From Akkermansia muciniphila (lineage in GTDB: Bacteria > Verrucomicrobiota > Verrucomicrobiia > Verrucomicrobiales > Akkermansiaceae): a stretch of DNA of 64,000 nucleotides. A program made the translations under genes and the position numbers. This document shows positions 28,362-38,306 of the stretch, piece after piece (the first letter of the stretch is position 1; each line of letters opens with the position of its first letter). The notes beneath the pieces are model-generated. The model worked only from the letters and a program-made list of their open reading frames with translations. It had not been told where the DNA came from and made no database searches. Location of the stretch: assembly GCF_002884975.1 (NCBI RefSeq), contig NZ_PJKB01000002.1, positions 517,369 to 581,368 on the forward strand. Reading direction: 5' to 3'.

Positions 28362-29594
28362 TCAATCCGAATCCACGCCAAGCTTGTTCTTCCGGTAGTG
28401 GTCCAGGGAAATGCGGTAGAAGTACACGATCGCCAGCAGGTTCAGCAATGCTCCTGTGCCAAAGGCCCAGTTCAGGTTCAGGTACGCGTAAATCTTGCCC
28501 CCGAAGAACATGCCCGTGCCCACCCCGATGTCAAAGGCCGTGAAGAACGTGGAATTGACGGCTCCCCGGTGCCCGCGGTCCGCCATGTTCAGCTTCATGG
28601 TCTGGAAGGTGGGGATAAAGATGCCGAAGCCGAAGCCGATGAGGATGGCGGACGTGTAGTAAACCCATTCCAGCGGAGCGAGCGCCAGCGCGCCGAAGCT
28701 GACGGTCAGGATGCTCAGGGAGATGACGGAAAGCTCCGCTACGCGCCCGCGGTCGATTTGCCTGCCCACCATGAACCGGGAGACCAGCATGCCCAGCCCC
28801 ATCAGCGCGTAAAACAGCCCGGCGTACTTGAAGCCGTACATTTTCCCGTACAGGGCGGAGTAAACGGCCACCACCCCGTAGGAAAAGGAAGCGATCATCA
28901 CGTTCACCGCCAGCGGAATGCCCACGCGCAGCACCAGGCGGTCCAGCACCTTTTTGGGCGTTTCCTGCACGGGTTCCTGGACGGGGCGTTTGGGCGCGCG
29001 GATGAGGGAGGCGATTCCAGCCCCGGCCAGGCACAGCACCAGGGAGCTCCACGTAATTACGTAAAAGCCGTATACCTGGTATACCTGGAGGCCGATGACG
29101 GGTCCCAGGCACATGCCCAGCGTCATCGTCATGCCGAAAAAGCCCAGGCCCTCCCCGCGGCGGGAAGGGGGGATGATATCCACGGCCATCGTCGGACCGG
29201 AGGTGGTCATGCCGCCCCAGATCAGGCCCTGCACGAAGCGCGTCAGGAAAAACGCCAGGGCGGTGGCGGCCACGGCATACCCTGAAAAGGACAGGGCCAG
29301 CAGGATGTAAACCGTGATGTAAATCTTCTTGCGGTCTCCGGTGTCCACCCGGTGCGCGAACCAGGGGCGGGAAATGATGGCGGCCAGCACGTAAATGGAC
29401 ATGATCCAGCCCAGCCAGCCGGAGGAAACCTGCAATTGACCCGTCAAATACAGCGGGAGCACGGGCACCAGTTCAAAAAAGGCCAGTCCCATCATCAGGT
29501 TGGCGCAGCAGGCCAGGATGTAGTCCCGCGTCCAGAGAGGCACTTTGATGGGCGGTGCGGTTTCCGCCGCCAATTCATCTCTGGTCCGGGTCAT
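28362..29594 (-). CDS. Major facilitator superfamily transporter
   Basis: 410 aa with 12 predicted membrane segments in two six-helix halves separated by a polar loop (IRAPKRPVQEPVQETPKKVLDR). The MFS loop 2-3 motif is recognisable as PWFAHRVDTGDRKK. Helix 4/5 carries RFVQGLIWGGMTTSGPTMAVDIIPPSRRGEGLG, close to the drug/H+ antiporter (YfcJ/YhhS-like) group. The substrate is unknown; drug or metabolite export is most likely from the family. A promoter at 29601-29628 places the expected transcription start on the A of the ATG. It is monocistronic. Confidence 0.88.
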   Translation of the reverse strand: MTRTRDELAAETAPPIKVPLWTRDYILACCANLMMGLAFFELVPVLPLYLTGQLQVSSGWLGWIMSIYVLAAIISRPWFAHRVDTGDRKKIYITVYILLALSFSGYAVAATALAFFLTRFVQGLIWGGMTTSGPTMAVDIIPPSRRGEGLGFFGMTMTLGMCLGPVIGLQVYQVYGFYVITWSSLVLCLAGAGIASLIRAPKRPVQEPVQETPKKVLDRLVLRVGIPLAVNVMIASFSYGVVAVYSALYGKMYGFKYAGLFYALMGLGMLVSRFMVGRQIDRGRVAELSVISLSILTVSFGALALAPLEWVYYTSAILIGFGFGIFIPTFQTMKLNMADRGHRGAVNSTFFTAFDIGVGTGMFFGGKIYAYLNLNWAFGTGALLNLLAIVYFYRISLDHYRKNKLGVDSD

Positions 29595-29600
29595 GCAGGG

Positions 29601-29628
29601 GTTGTACAGCCATCGGCAAAAGTTTCAA
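29601..29628 (-). promoter_or_regulatory. Predicted promoter of the MFS gene (leaderless geometry)
   Basis: Minus strand: -35 TTGAAA (29623-29628), 16-bp spacer, -10 TACAAC (29601-29606), 6 nt to the ATG at 29594. The expected +1 is the A of the start codon. Confidence 0.5.
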
Positions 29629-29695
29629 ACGGTTGACGTGTCATGCCGCTGGGGGAAGTGGGGAAAGGCGCTTCGCGGATTCCTTTTTTGAAAAA

Positions 29696-30439
29696 TTATC
29701 TGTCTTTACAGGAAAAGCTTACACCAAGCAGGGTGCCTCTTCCGTCAATAGCGTCCAGATAATCAAACACCTCTCCGCAGGGAGTTTCATCCTCAACGAG
29801 GAAAATGAACGCCCTGTGCTGGCGGATATCGGCATTTGCCATGCGGGCAAAGGCTTGAACATCGTTTTTCCGGCGTTCATCGTTGCCCTCGTCACGGATA
29901 TGCCAGTGAATGAGCGGGTAGGGGTCTCTTCCCGAACAAGAGGATTGGATAAATTCCACGAAGGGATAGGAAGGTTCGGTGGAGGGAGCTTTTTTAACAG
30001 AAATAGAGACATTTTCCCGGCAAGGATGTTCCATAATGGAGCCTTCCGGAAGGCCCAGAATAGTGCAATCAATGTCTTTTAGACATTCCAAGTCAATACT
30101 TTCAGGCGTAATTGCAGTTCTGGGATAGTCACAGCAAAGAACATTGGCGAACGCAGGCGCCACAACATCGTCCTTGCGCAGGCGGATATCATTCACGCCG
30201 CGTTCGTAAGCTTCTTGCAACCCCTTGCGGACACAGGACCAGGGAAGAAGAGGATTGTCCAGATTGATCGTCAGTATCCGTTCAGAGGCCGGTTCCATTT
30301 TCCATTCCATGACGGAACCGGGCAGTTCCGAAGCGTTCAGGACGATTTCTCCAGGCAATAAGGCAGGTTCCTCTTTGGAACACGTTCCAAGCAAAAGGCA
30401 GGCACAGCATGAGAAAAGGAGGGGAAGATGGCGGAACAT
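29696..30439 (-). CDS. Hypothetical lipoprotein with two ExbD-like halves
   Basis: 247 aa from the ATG at 30439; one codon further upstream the frame begins with TTG. A lipoprotein signal is clear (FRHLPLLFSCCACLLLGTC). The mature protein is not recognised as a named family. Two segments resemble each other and the C-terminal alpha/beta unit of ExbD/TolR proteins: SERILTINLDNPLLPWSCVRK with GLQEAYERGVNDIRLRKD, and HRAFIFLVEDETPCGEVFDY with LDAIDGRGTLLGVSF. The resemblance is by eye (strand, helix, G-[VT]-strand) and needs a structure comparison. Composition is less GC-rich than the neighbours. No operon partner is evident. Confidence 0.6.
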   Translation of the reverse strand: MFRHLPLLFSCCACLLLGTCSKEEPALLPGEIVLNASELPGSVMEWKMEPASERILTINLDNPLLPWSCVRKGLQEAYERGVNDIRLRKDDVVAPAFANVLCCDYPRTAITPESIDLECLKDIDCTILGLPEGSIMEHPCRENVSISVKKAPSTEPSYPFVEFIQSSCSGRDPYPLIHWHIRDEGNDERRKNDVQAFARMANADIRQHRAFIFLVEDETPCGEVFDYLDAIDGRGTLLGVSFSCKDR

Positions 30440-30643
30440 CAAGGAAGGAGTTGGGATTAAGGGGCATGGGAAATGTATGTCCTTGTTTAGATAAATTCAT
30501 ATTCCGTTGAAAATCAAGTTAATTCGTTAGAGAAAAATAGTTCTGGACCGATGGCAGCCGGAACCCGGATGCTCTGTCGCTCCTTCCGGAACATGCCTTC
30601 TTTTTTGCGTGCAGGGCCGCGCAGGAGTGGTAGGGTACAGGGT

Positions 30644-31201
30644 ATGAGCGTAATAACCAAGCGTGGAGACAGCGGAGAAACGGACCTGATGTTCGGCAAA
30701 CGGAGCCCAAAGACGGCCCCGCGCATTGAAGCTTACGGAACGGTGGATGAACTGAATTCCCTGATCGGCGTGGTGCGGCATTCCGGGGTGAGTCCCCGGA
30801 CGGTGGAGATGCTGGACGGCGTTCAGGCGCGCCTGGTGGGCGCCATGGGGGAACTGGCCACGCTGGAGGAAGATCTTCCCAAGTATGATGAAAAGGGCTA
30901 TGCCCGCATTACGGCGGAGGACGTGGCCTGGCTGGAGGAACAGGCCCACCTGCTGGAGAAGGAATGCGACATCCGTTTCAAGGGGTGGGCACGTCCCGGC
31001 AAGGAGGGTTCCCTGGGCGCCGCGCAACTGGACCTGGCCCGGTCCGTCTGCCGCCGTGCGGAACGCCGGGTGGTGGCGCTGAGGCTGGATAATGCCTTGA
31101 GCAACGTGAACACGGCCCTCTTCCTGAACCGCCTTTCCGACCTCTGCTGGGTTCTAGCCCGCTTTGAAGCGCTGGACGCCGTGGAAAAGGCGGAAGACTG
31201 A
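30644..31201 (+). CDS. Cob(I)yrinic acid a,c-diamide adenosyltransferase (PduO type)
   Basis: 185 aa, the normal length for the PduO class, which transfers the adenosyl group of ATP to cob(I)alamin to make coenzyme B12. Family motifs: the N-terminal TKRGDSGETDLMFGKR, KTAPRIEAYGTVDELNSLIG, and the ATP-contacting LARSVCRRAERRVVAL with the NTALFLNRLSDLCWVLAR helix. The start at 30644 (MSVITKRGD) is chosen because the longer frame adds an arginine-rich, non-conserved stretch. No cobalamin biosynthesis gene other than the distant SUMT-HemD fusion is in the window, so salvage of imported corrinoid is plausible. A TAGGGT hexamer ends 7 nt before the ATG. Confidence 0.93.
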   Translation: MSVITKRGDSGETDLMFGKRSPKTAPRIEAYGTVDELNSLIGVVRHSGVSPRTVEMLDGVQARLVGAMGELATLEEDLPKYDEKGYARITAEDVAWLEEQAHLLEKECDIRFKGWARPGKEGSLGAAQLDLARSVCRRAERRVVALRLDNALSNVNTALFLNRLSDLCWVLARFEALDAVEKAED

Positions 31202-31280
31202 ACAGGATATTTCCGCCATCCTCTTTTGCCGGGAGAGCGGAAGATTGAAAAAGGGTGTTTGCGGAGTAGGCCAGAAGCTT

Positions 31281-31694
31281 TTATTCCTTGAACTTCTGCC
31301 TATGCAGAAATTCAAGGAAGGAGGGATTTGTGGCGGGAAGTTTGTCCCTTTCCTGGATTTTCTCGTATATGCGCATATACATTCCCAGGCCGTCTCCGCC
31401 GCATATATGGCCGCCTGTCATGCGGCGTTTTGTCCCGCTGCCGTCCAGGAGAACAATGGTTCCGCTCAGAGGATGAAGGATGCTGTAATGGCTGTCAAAC
31501 CCGATACCGTATGCGGCTGTTCCATCGGTGAATTCCAGCGTGGATACGTTAAAAAATGTTTCCTGATGGTTTTTTGCGAGGTCCAAATCTCTGTCGCATC
31601 TCCAGAGGAGGGCGGGAATGGAAAGAAAATAGAGTCCGGCGGCGGCCAGAATCAGCACGGAAAGAAGCAGTTTATATCTTTTTAAAAATTGCAT
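31281..31694 (-). CDS. Hypothetical membrane-anchored protein
   Basis: 137 aa. One N-terminal membrane segment or uncleaved signal (YKLLLSVLILAAAGLYFLSIPALLW) is followed by about 105 exported residues that match no family I recognise (ETFFNVSTLEFTDGTAAYGIGF, LSGTIVLLDGSGTKRRMTGG). The frame is open throughout, with a normal start ATG and an envelope-protein layout, so it is probably real. It is convergent with the adenosyltransferase gene and divergent from the long upstream region of the alpha-2-macroglobulin gene. Confidence 0.5.
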   Translation of the reverse strand: MQFLKRYKLLLSVLILAAAGLYFLSIPALLWRCDRDLDLAKNHQETFFNVSTLEFTDGTAAYGIGFDSHYSILHPLSGTIVLLDGSGTKRRMTGGHICGGDGLGMYMRIYEKIQERDKLPATNPSFLEFLHRQKFKE

Positions 31695-32092
31695 GGCTGG
31701 AAGAATTTCTTGCTATGTCATTCGCGCAAATCCGTTTCACCTTGAAGGCTGGCGGTGCGAATCATCTCCACGGTGGCAGATGGAGTTAAACGCCCCTGTT
31801 TCATTTTAAGCGGGGTAATACTGTTTTTTGTTGAGAGAAGCCGGATTCCCGAATGCGGACGGTTAACTGAAACAGGGAACGGAATTTCTGTTCTTCATTC
31901 AAATTACATTAAGAAGGCCAGCATTTTATGTCAAGTCCGCATGGATATGTTTCTGCCTCTTTCCTGTCCGGAACGGAAGAGGTTCAATAAGCGCATCCGT
32001 ACTTCCGCCTTATTTTTTGACGCTTGCGGAATTTCTGCTTGTGTTGAAGACTTAAAAGGGAGAGAAGATGGGTACATAGAATTGCCCCTCCC
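31695..32092. other. 398-bp region upstream of the alpha-2-macroglobulin gene
   Basis: Gene-poor stretch between divergent genes. A possible -10 TAGAAT for the plus-strand operon is at 32077-32082, 10 nt before the ATG. A 113-codon frame (31755-32096) overlaps the next start by 4 nt (ATGA), but its translation has no recognisable features and it is not called. Nothing else was recognised. Confidence 0.4.
32077..32082 (+). promoter_or_regulatory. Possible -10 box of the alpha-2-macroglobulin/pbpC operon
   Basis: TAGAAT 10 nt before the ATG at 32093, predicting a leader of about 4 nt. A weak -35 (TTAAAA, 19-bp spacing) is the best available. Confidence 0.3.
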
Positions 32093-35000
32093 ATGAAATC
32101 CTATTCTTTTGCTATTGGCTGCTTCTTAGGAATTTGCAGTATTTGTTCATCCCTTGCCGCCACTACGGTGGTTTATCCGCCCCCCTCCCCCACCCATCTG
32201 GAAAAGGGGAAACCGTTTCAGCTGGTCTTTGACAAGGCCGTGGTGCCCGCTTCCGAGGTGGGAAAACCGGCAGCCCCGGAACTCATGTCCTTTTCCCCGG
32301 AGGAGAAACCGCTGGAACTGGCATTGGACAAGTCCGCCGTACCGGGCGCCGGGCTGACGGGACTGGAGGAGGCAGGGCTGACGGTTCTTTTTCCTTCCTT
32401 GAAGTTTTCTTCCAAATGGATTACTCCCAACGTGCTGGAGTGCGTTCCGCTGGAGGAGGTCCCCTTCCGGGCCTCCTATTTATGGAAACCGGCGGAGAAT
32501 GCCCGTTTTCTGGACGGGTCCCCGGTGCCGTCCGTTCCGCTGCGCCTGGCGGGACGCATGACCTGGAATTTCTTCCTGTCTTCCATGGACAGGGGCTGGC
32601 AAGGGAGTGAAGTTTACCCGTGGGAAAGTTTTTTCCTGGTAATTCCCGACGCTGTTCCGGACAAGGGCAATTCCTCGGACAGCTTGTATGGCAACGGCAA
32701 GGGGTTCCTGATGCTTCCGGGTTATTGCTCATGGAAGGAGGCATTGGAAAAGAACCTTCGTTTTGTCGGCGTTTTGGAGGCAGATCAGTTGAAGTCCGCA
32801 GATTTTAAAGAGCAGTTCAAGGCCGCCGCCGGGGAGAATAATATGGGATTCCGGTTAAGACCTGCCACGTTGAAGGAAATAAGAGATGCAAAATCCTACC
32901 GCGTGAGAAATATTGCAGGGGAGGGAAGATTCAGAGGCAGTCCGGAGAGCATGGCCGTTCCCGGCGTGTATGTCATTCAGCCGGAAGGGATGTTCCGGTA
33001 TGGCAGGGATTATTACCTGGTCAGTTTGGATGCTTCCTTCCTGTCCTCCCGCGGACGGGAAAGAAAAACCGGATGGGATGAGATCAAGCTGGGTACCGTG
33101 CCCCGCTTTTCCGCCTCCGGCTATTATCATGCGTTTTCCGGCAGCGGAGGCCGTTTAACCCTTGAATGGACCCTCCCTGTGCAGATTGGGGATTTGGCGC
33201 AATTCTGCCGGGACCATGTGGAGTTGTTCATGGAGGGCGACAAGAAGCCGATGGCTTACGATGAACAGGAGGGAGGCTTTACCGCATCCCTTGGTGGAGA
33301 AGAAGGGGAGGCCGCCCGGAACGTAGTGATCCGCCTAGACAGGGAACGGCTGGCGGACATGAAGCATATCCGCCCCCAGTGGTATTCCTCCCTGCCTTTC
33401 CTGGTGAGCGGAGAGGCCGCCGTGTTTAAACTGAAATGGAAGCTGAAGGGCGTCCGTTCCGTGGACGGCCAGGAATTGTCCCGGAAGAATGCGGAAGATT
33501 CCGTAGAGGTGAGGCCGGAGGCTCCCTCCCTGTACCTGGATGCGGGCAATAACGGCGTCATGTACGCCGGGTCCCGCAAATTGAAGGCTTCCGTCAGCAA
33601 TTTGAAGGATTTGACCGTGCGCGGCTACCGGATCAGGGATGGCTACCAGCACCAGACGATGGCGGCTTACAGGAAGATTTATGAGCGGGACCAGGAGGCG
33701 CCGCTGGCCCGTACCGTGACGGACCGCGACCAGAGGCATTTCCTCCCTGCGGAGCTTCTTGCTGCGGATAAGAAAGGGGAGCTGGCCCTGGACGTCCGTG
33801 ATAAAACGGAAGCGTCCGTCAGCCTGGACGGCCTGTTCGGCGGGTCCGTGGAGCCGGGCATGTATTTCATTGAGGTGGAAGGCCGCGTCAGTAATCCGGT
33901 GCTGGAGGCGTACAGGCTGTTTGGCGCGCCGTCGGAGAACGGGGGCAGAAGGGATTTCAGCAGGGATGAGGCTTCTTATGCCGTGCAGGCCGTCGTCCAG
34001 GTGACGGACCTGGGCGTCCTTCACAAGAAGACGGCGGATGACATGTTTGTGTACGTGTATTCCCTGGCTACCGGAAAAGCAGCGGAGAAGGCGCAGGTCC
34101 AGTTGCTGGACGACGGGGGCGCCGTGCTGGCTTCCGTTCCCGTGGAGCAGGGCGCCGTGCGGCTGCCCATGACCGGAATGGACAAAAAGGCCGCTTACGT
34201 GCGCGTCCTGTCCGGGGCGGACAGCTACCTGAGCCCCCTGAAAGACTGGCCGGGGAAAGTGAGCACGTGGTCCTTTGACGTGAAGACGCTGCCTTATGAG
34301 TGGGAGGCCCTGGGGCTGAATCCGGCCTCTACCGCGGAAACCAGGCTGTTCATGTTCTCTGACCGGAACCTTTACCGCCCGGGAGAGACGATGCACCTGA
34401 AGGGAATCGTGCGGTCCCTGCTGGATAACCGTCTCACCCTCGCTCCCGTGGAGGAAGTCAAACTGACTATCCGGGACAGCCGGGACCGGGAAGTGGCCGT
34501 CAAGCAGGTGAATTTGTCTGATACGGGAACGTTTGACCTGGATTTCACCTTCCCTGATGAAGAGACGGGAACTTACGCCGTCCTTGCCAGCCTGCGGCTG
34601 AAAGGGGATTCCGCCCAGGCGGGGAAGGAAGATGGTTCCTCCGAAGACGGGTATGATTACAAAAAATATTACCGGGAGGAGGTCTACAAGAGCAACCGGG
34701 AATTCCGGTATCCTGTGGAGGTGGCCGAGTTCAAGCGGAATGAGTTTGAAGTGGAGGAGAGAATCCATAACTTAAAGCCGGGCGCCGCTGTCCTGAAGGC
34801 TGACGTGAAGGCCACCAATTTCACCGGAACCCCCGTTTCCGGCGGCAAGGTAAATTGGTCCCTGCGCAGCGTACCGTCCAATTTCTATCCTGCCGGATAC
34901 AGGGATTACCGTTTCGGGGATTACCGGGATGAGGACGCGGGCTACTGGGAGGCCTATTACGGTTATTCCGGCGGCGGTTCTTCTTCCCATATGAAGCAGC

Positions 35001-38000
35001 AGTCCGCCGTGCTGGACGGAGAAGGCAGGAATACGGTGGAGTTTTCCCTGGACGGCCAGTCCTTCCCCAGAGCCAGGCGGCTGTCCCTCCAGGCCTCTGT
35101 CGTGAACGGGAATGAGCAGCTGGTCAAGACTTCCCGGAGCGCCGTCTGGAATCCGGCTTCCGTTTTTGTGGGGGTGAAGAACAGCTCTTCCATCTGCCGC
35201 CAGGGAACGCCCCTGGACTTGCGCCTGATTGCGCTGGGGCTGGACGGAAAGCCCTATGCGGGAAATGGCCTGGACCTGAACATGACGGTGACGCGCACCG
35301 CCTTCCGGCCTGTGCGGTATGAAAGCGATGATGCCACGACCGTGCGCAATGACGAGGTGACGAGCACGGTGATGGAGAAGGCGCTGACTGTGACTCCGGC
35401 GGATTCCGCCGATATACGGACGGGAGGTAAGGCCGTTTCCATCCCCACCGCCCAGGATGGCATTTACGAGGTGGCTTTTTCCGGACGTGACGCGGATGGG
35501 CGGGAATTCCGCACCGCCGTGAAGTACTGGGTTTACGGCAGTGACGTTTCCCCGTGGGAATACCATGACGGCCTGAAGGTAAAGATTATCCCGGACAAGC
35601 AATTGTACAAGCCGGGAGAAACGGCCCGCCTCCTGGTCCAGACTCCCATTGAGGGGGAAGTGATGGTGACGGTGGAACGGGAGAAGGTGCTGCGGAGTTT
35701 CGCCAGAAAGCTGACGCTGGACAATCCCGTGATTGAGGTGCCGCTGGAGGATGCGGACGCTCCGAATGTTTATGTCTCCGTTTTCCTGGTGAAGGGGGCG
35801 GATTTGAGCGGGCGTAAAGCCCGCAATCCCCAGTTGAAGCTGGGATACGCCGCCCTGAAGGTGCAGCCCATCCGGCACATCCTGAATGTGAAGGTGTCTC
35901 CCCCCGCCGGCATGTCCCGGCCCGGTTCCCTTGCCGTGGTCAGAGGCGTGGTGACGGATTATTCCGGAAGGCCGGTGCGGAATGCGGAGGTGTGCCTGTT
36001 TGCGGAGGATGAAGGCACCCTCCAGGTCATCGGTTACAAAACGCCCCGGCCCATCCGTTATTTTTATGCGGACCGCCCCCTGTCCGTGGGCACGTGGACT
36101 ACGCTGGAACAAATTCTGGATGAAGACTGGGGCGGCCGCTCCACGGACAACAAGGGCGTTTTCATCGGCGGCGGGGATTCCTCAGACGGTTCCCGGAAAG
36201 CTCCGGAAAACCTGGATTTAAGGAAGAATTTCAACCCGTGCGCCGTGTGGCTGGCTTCACTCCGCACGGACGGGGAGGGCCGTTTCAAGGCCGAATACAG
36301 GAATCCGGATACGCTGACCCGCTACCGGGTGATGGCGGTCGCCCTGGCGGGAGCTGCCGATTTTGGAACCGGGGAAAGCGCCTATGTGGTCAACAAGCCC
36401 GTGATGCTGGAACCCGCTCCCCCCTTCGCCGCAACGGAGGGTGATTCCCTGAATATTCCGGTGACGGTGAGCCAGACGGGTGACAGAAAAGGGCCGTGGG
36501 TGGTCACGCTGAAGTCCGGTTCCGCCGTAGCCTCCGTGTCCCAGCCCGTGCAGACGCTGACTTTGAACGGGAACCAGCCGAAAACGCTGGTGTTCAACGT
36601 GAAATTCACGCAGCCCGGAGAAGCGCGGCTGACCTGGGACATACGTGCCGCTGATGGCAGCGGCGCGCCTTATTCCTCCGGGGTTTACTCCCTGCTGAAG
36701 GATACCGTGGAGCATGCGTTTGAGGTGGTGCCTCCCTTCCCTGACCTGCGGGAGCTGCGCTGCTTCTCTCTTTCCTCCGGGAAGACGCTTGATCTGCCGG
36801 AATTGGTGACTACGCCTTTTCTGAAGGGAACGCCCATCCGAGTGACGCTCGGCACATCTCCCCTGCTGTATGCGGACGGCAGCGTGAATTATCTGTTGCG
36901 TTATCCGTACGGTTGCCTGGAACAACTTTCCTCCTCCACGCTCCCGTGGCTTTATGAGCCGCTTCTGGCCAAATTCCTTCCCGGCTTCAAGGGAAAATCT
37001 CCGGAGGACCGTTCGCGGGCCCTGCGGAGCGGCGTGTACAAGATTATGAAGAACCAGCTTTCCTCCGGTGGCCTGGCCTACTGGCAGGGAGGCACGGAGG
37101 TGAGCGAATATTGTCCGTATGCCGCGCTGGTGCTGACCCTGGCGCGGGAGCAGGGAGTTTACGTTCCGGAGCATGATCTTGACAAGCTGTACGCCTATCT
37201 GGGGCGGCAGCTGTCCGGAAATCCCCGTGAGGAGCTCCTGGCGGCCTGGGCGCTGGCCCGCGCGGGGCACATGCCCGCCTCCCTGCTCAACCGCCTGCTG
37301 GACCATGCCCGCGAGCTGAAAGCGGAAGACCGCCTGTACCTGGCGCTGGCCGCGGCGCTTTCCCCCCGTCCGGAGGCGAAAGCCCAGGCCCGGAACCTGG
37401 TGAAGGTTTCCGCAGAGGAAATGAAAGAGCCCCGCTGCCGCCTTCTGGCGGCCCTGGCGGAGATGGCGCTGGCTCCCGGTGACGAAGCGGTCCGGGAAAG
37501 GCTGGAACGCCTGGTTGTGGACAGGATGTCCGGCTCCTTCGGGGGGCGGGCTCCGTACTCCACCTGGACTTCCGGCTGGGATGTCCTTCTGCTGGGGGAA
37601 TACCTGAAAGGCTTGCAGACGGCGCCCCTTTCCGCCCCCTTCCGCGTGGAGCGCGGCGGGCGCACGCTTGACGGCGTATGCTCCGTGTCTTCTCCGGCCC
37701 GGTTCCTCACCGCAGTGGGGGAGAAAGCCGTGCTCAGCCTTCCGGAGGCCGGAACCAGGGTGTACGGCATGGCGGAGGCCCACGGGCGCAGCAGTACGCA
37801 GCGTGACGGCGCCGCCGTCAACAGGGGTTTTGCCGTTTCACGCATTTATGAAAAGCTTTCCCCGGAAGGCACGTGGACGCCCGCGGCGGAGTTCGCCGTA
37901 GGGGAGCTGGTTAGGATCACCCTTCAGGTGGACAAGGCTCCGGACCCGCTGACGTATGTGGTGATGGAAGATTACCTGCCCTCTGCCTTTGAAGCCCTGA

Positions 38001-38290
38001 ATCCGGCCCTGCTTTCCCAGATGCCGGGGGGCCGGGAGAGTGAGGCGGGGGACGAGGGAAACCGGTGGTTCTACTGGAGCGGGTGGGTGTCCCACCGGGA
38101 ATTCCTCAAGGACCGGGTGCGCTTCTTCGCCAATTCCTGGAGGGAGGGCCGTTTTACGGCGCGCTATCTGGCGCGGGTGACCAAGTCCGGCGCCGTCATC
38201 GCCCCCTCTGCCAAGGCGGAACTGATGTACAAGCCGGAAACCTACGGACTGAGCATTCCCCAGAAGCTGACCGTCTCTCCGGGGCAGTGA
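32093..38290 (+). CDS. Bacterial alpha-2-macroglobulin (thioester, YfhM-like)
   Basis: 2065 aa with an N-terminal signal sequence (FAIGCFLGICSICSSLAA). It has the layout of bacterial protease-trapping macroglobulins: MG beta domains, an ELQ-like segment FSDRNLYRPGETMHLKGIVRS (typical of the MG1/A2M_N entry), YKPGETARLLVQTP, a bait-type linker, the A2M_2 region PVMLEPAPPFAATEGDSLNIPV, and the thioester motif CLEQ in YPYGCLEQLSSS (C1608). An alpha/alpha toroid follows (LSSGGLAYWQGG) and a C-terminal receptor-like domain. The thioester couples covalently to attacking proteases. It is followed 16 nt later by pbpC, the classic pairing thought to protect and repair the cell envelope after host protease attack. 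Confidence 0.95.
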   Translation: MKSYSFAIGCFLGICSICSSLAATTVVYPPPSPTHLEKGKPFQLVFDKAVVPASEVGKPAAPELMSFSPEEKPLELALDKSAVPGAGLTGLEEAGLTVLFPSLKFSSKWITPNVLECVPLEEVPFRASYLWKPAENARFLDGSPVPSVPLRLAGRMTWNFFLSSMDRGWQGSEVYPWESFFLVIPDAVPDKGNSSDSLYGNGKGFLMLPGYCSWKEALEKNLRFVGVLEADQLKSADFKEQFKAAAGENNMGFRLRPATLKEIRDAKSYRVRNIAGEGRFRGSPESMAVPGVYVIQPEGMFRYGRDYYLVSLDASFLSSRGRERKTGWDEIKLGTVPRFSASGYYHAFSGSGGRLTLEWTLPVQIGDLAQFCRDHVELFMEGDKKPMAYDEQEGGFTASLGGEEGEAARNVVIRLDRERLADMKHIRPQWYSSLPFLVSGEAAVFKLKWKLKGVRSVDGQELSRKNAEDSVEVRPEAPSLYLDAGNNGVMYAGSRKLKASVSNLKDLTVRGYRIRDGYQHQTMAAYRKIYERDQEAPLARTVTDRDQRHFLPAELLAADKKGELALDVRDKTEASVSLDGLFGGSVEPGMYFIEVEGRVSNPVLEAYRLFGAPSENGGRRDFSRDEASYAVQAVVQVTDLGVLHKKTADDMFVYVYSLATGKAAEKAQVQLLDDGGAVLASVPVEQGAVRLPMTGMDKKAAYVRVLSGADSYLSPLKDWPGKVSTWSFDVKTLPYEWEALGLNPASTAETRLFMFSDRNLYRPGETMHLKGIVRSLLDNRLTLAPVEEVKLTIRDSRDREVAVKQVNLSDTGTFDLDFTFPDEETGTYAVLASLRLKGDSAQAGKEDGSSEDGYDYKKYYREEVYKSNREFRYPVEVAEFKRNEFEVEERIHNLKPGAAVLKADVKATNFTGTPVSGGKVNWSLRSVPSNFYPAGYRDYRFGDYRDEDAGYWEAYYGYSGGGSSSHMKQQSAVLDGEGRNTVEFSLDGQSFPRARRLSLQASVVNGNEQLVKTSRSAVWNPASVFVGVKNSSSICRQGTPLDLRLIALGLDGKPYAGNGLDLNMTVTRTAFRPVRYESDDATTVRNDEVTSTVMEKALTVTPADSADIRTGGKAVSIPTAQDGIYEVAFSGRDADGREFRTAVKYWVYGSDVSPWEYHDGLKVKIIPDKQLYKPGETARLLVQTPIEGEVMVTVEREKVLRSFARKLTLDNPVIEVPLEDADAPNVYVSVFLVKGADLSGRKARNPQLKLGYAALKVQPIRHILNVKVSPPAGMSRPGSLAVVRGVVTDYSGRPVRNAEVCLFAEDEGTLQVIGYKTPRPIRYFYADRPLSVGTWTTLEQILDEDWGGRSTDNKGVFIGGGDSSDGSRKAPENLDLRKNFNPCAVWLASLRTDGEGRFKAEYRNPDTLTRYRVMAVALAGAADFGTGESAYVVNKPVMLEPAPPFAATEGDSLNIPVTVSQTGDRKGPWVVTLKSGSAVASVSQPVQTLTLNGNQPKTLVFNVKFTQPGEARLTWDIRAADGSGAPYSSGVYSLLKDTVEHAFEVVPPFPDLRELRCFSLSSGKTLDLPELVTTPFLKGTPIRVTLGTSPLLYADGSVNYLLRYPYGCLEQLSSSTLPWLYEPLLAKFLPGFKGKSPEDRSRALRSGVYKIMKNQLSSGGLAYWQGGTEVSEYCPYAALVLTLAREQGVYVPEHDLDKLYAYLGRQLSGNPREELLAAWALARAGHMPASLLNRLLDHARELKAEDRLYLALAAALSPRPEAKAQARNLVKVSAEEMKEPRCRLLAALAEMALAPGDEAVRERLERLVVDRMSGSFGGRAPYSTWTSGWDVLLLGEYLKGLQTAPLSAPFRVERGGRTLDGVCSVSSPARFLTAVGEKAVLSLPEAGTRVYGMAEAHGRSSTQRDGAAVNRGFAVSRIYEKLSPEGTWTPAAEFAVGELVRITLQVDKAPDPLTYVVMEDYLPSAFEALNPALLSQMPGGRESEAGDEGNRWFYWSGWVSHREFLKDRVRFFANSWREGRFTARYLARVTKSGAVIAPSAKAELMYKPETYGLSIPQKLTVSPGQ

Positions 38291-38306
38291 CCACGGTTTT
38301 ATTCCG

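Noticed and set aside
27304-28365. Upstream extension of the rtcB reading frame
   Set aside because: RtcB homology begins at the ATG at 27303, and the extension lies antisense to the LysR gene.
31755-32096. 113-codon ORF overlapping the alpha-2-macroglobulin start by ATGA
   Set aside because: The 4-nt overlap is attractive, but the translation has no signal, domain or plausible composition, and a -10 box for the downstream gene lies within it.
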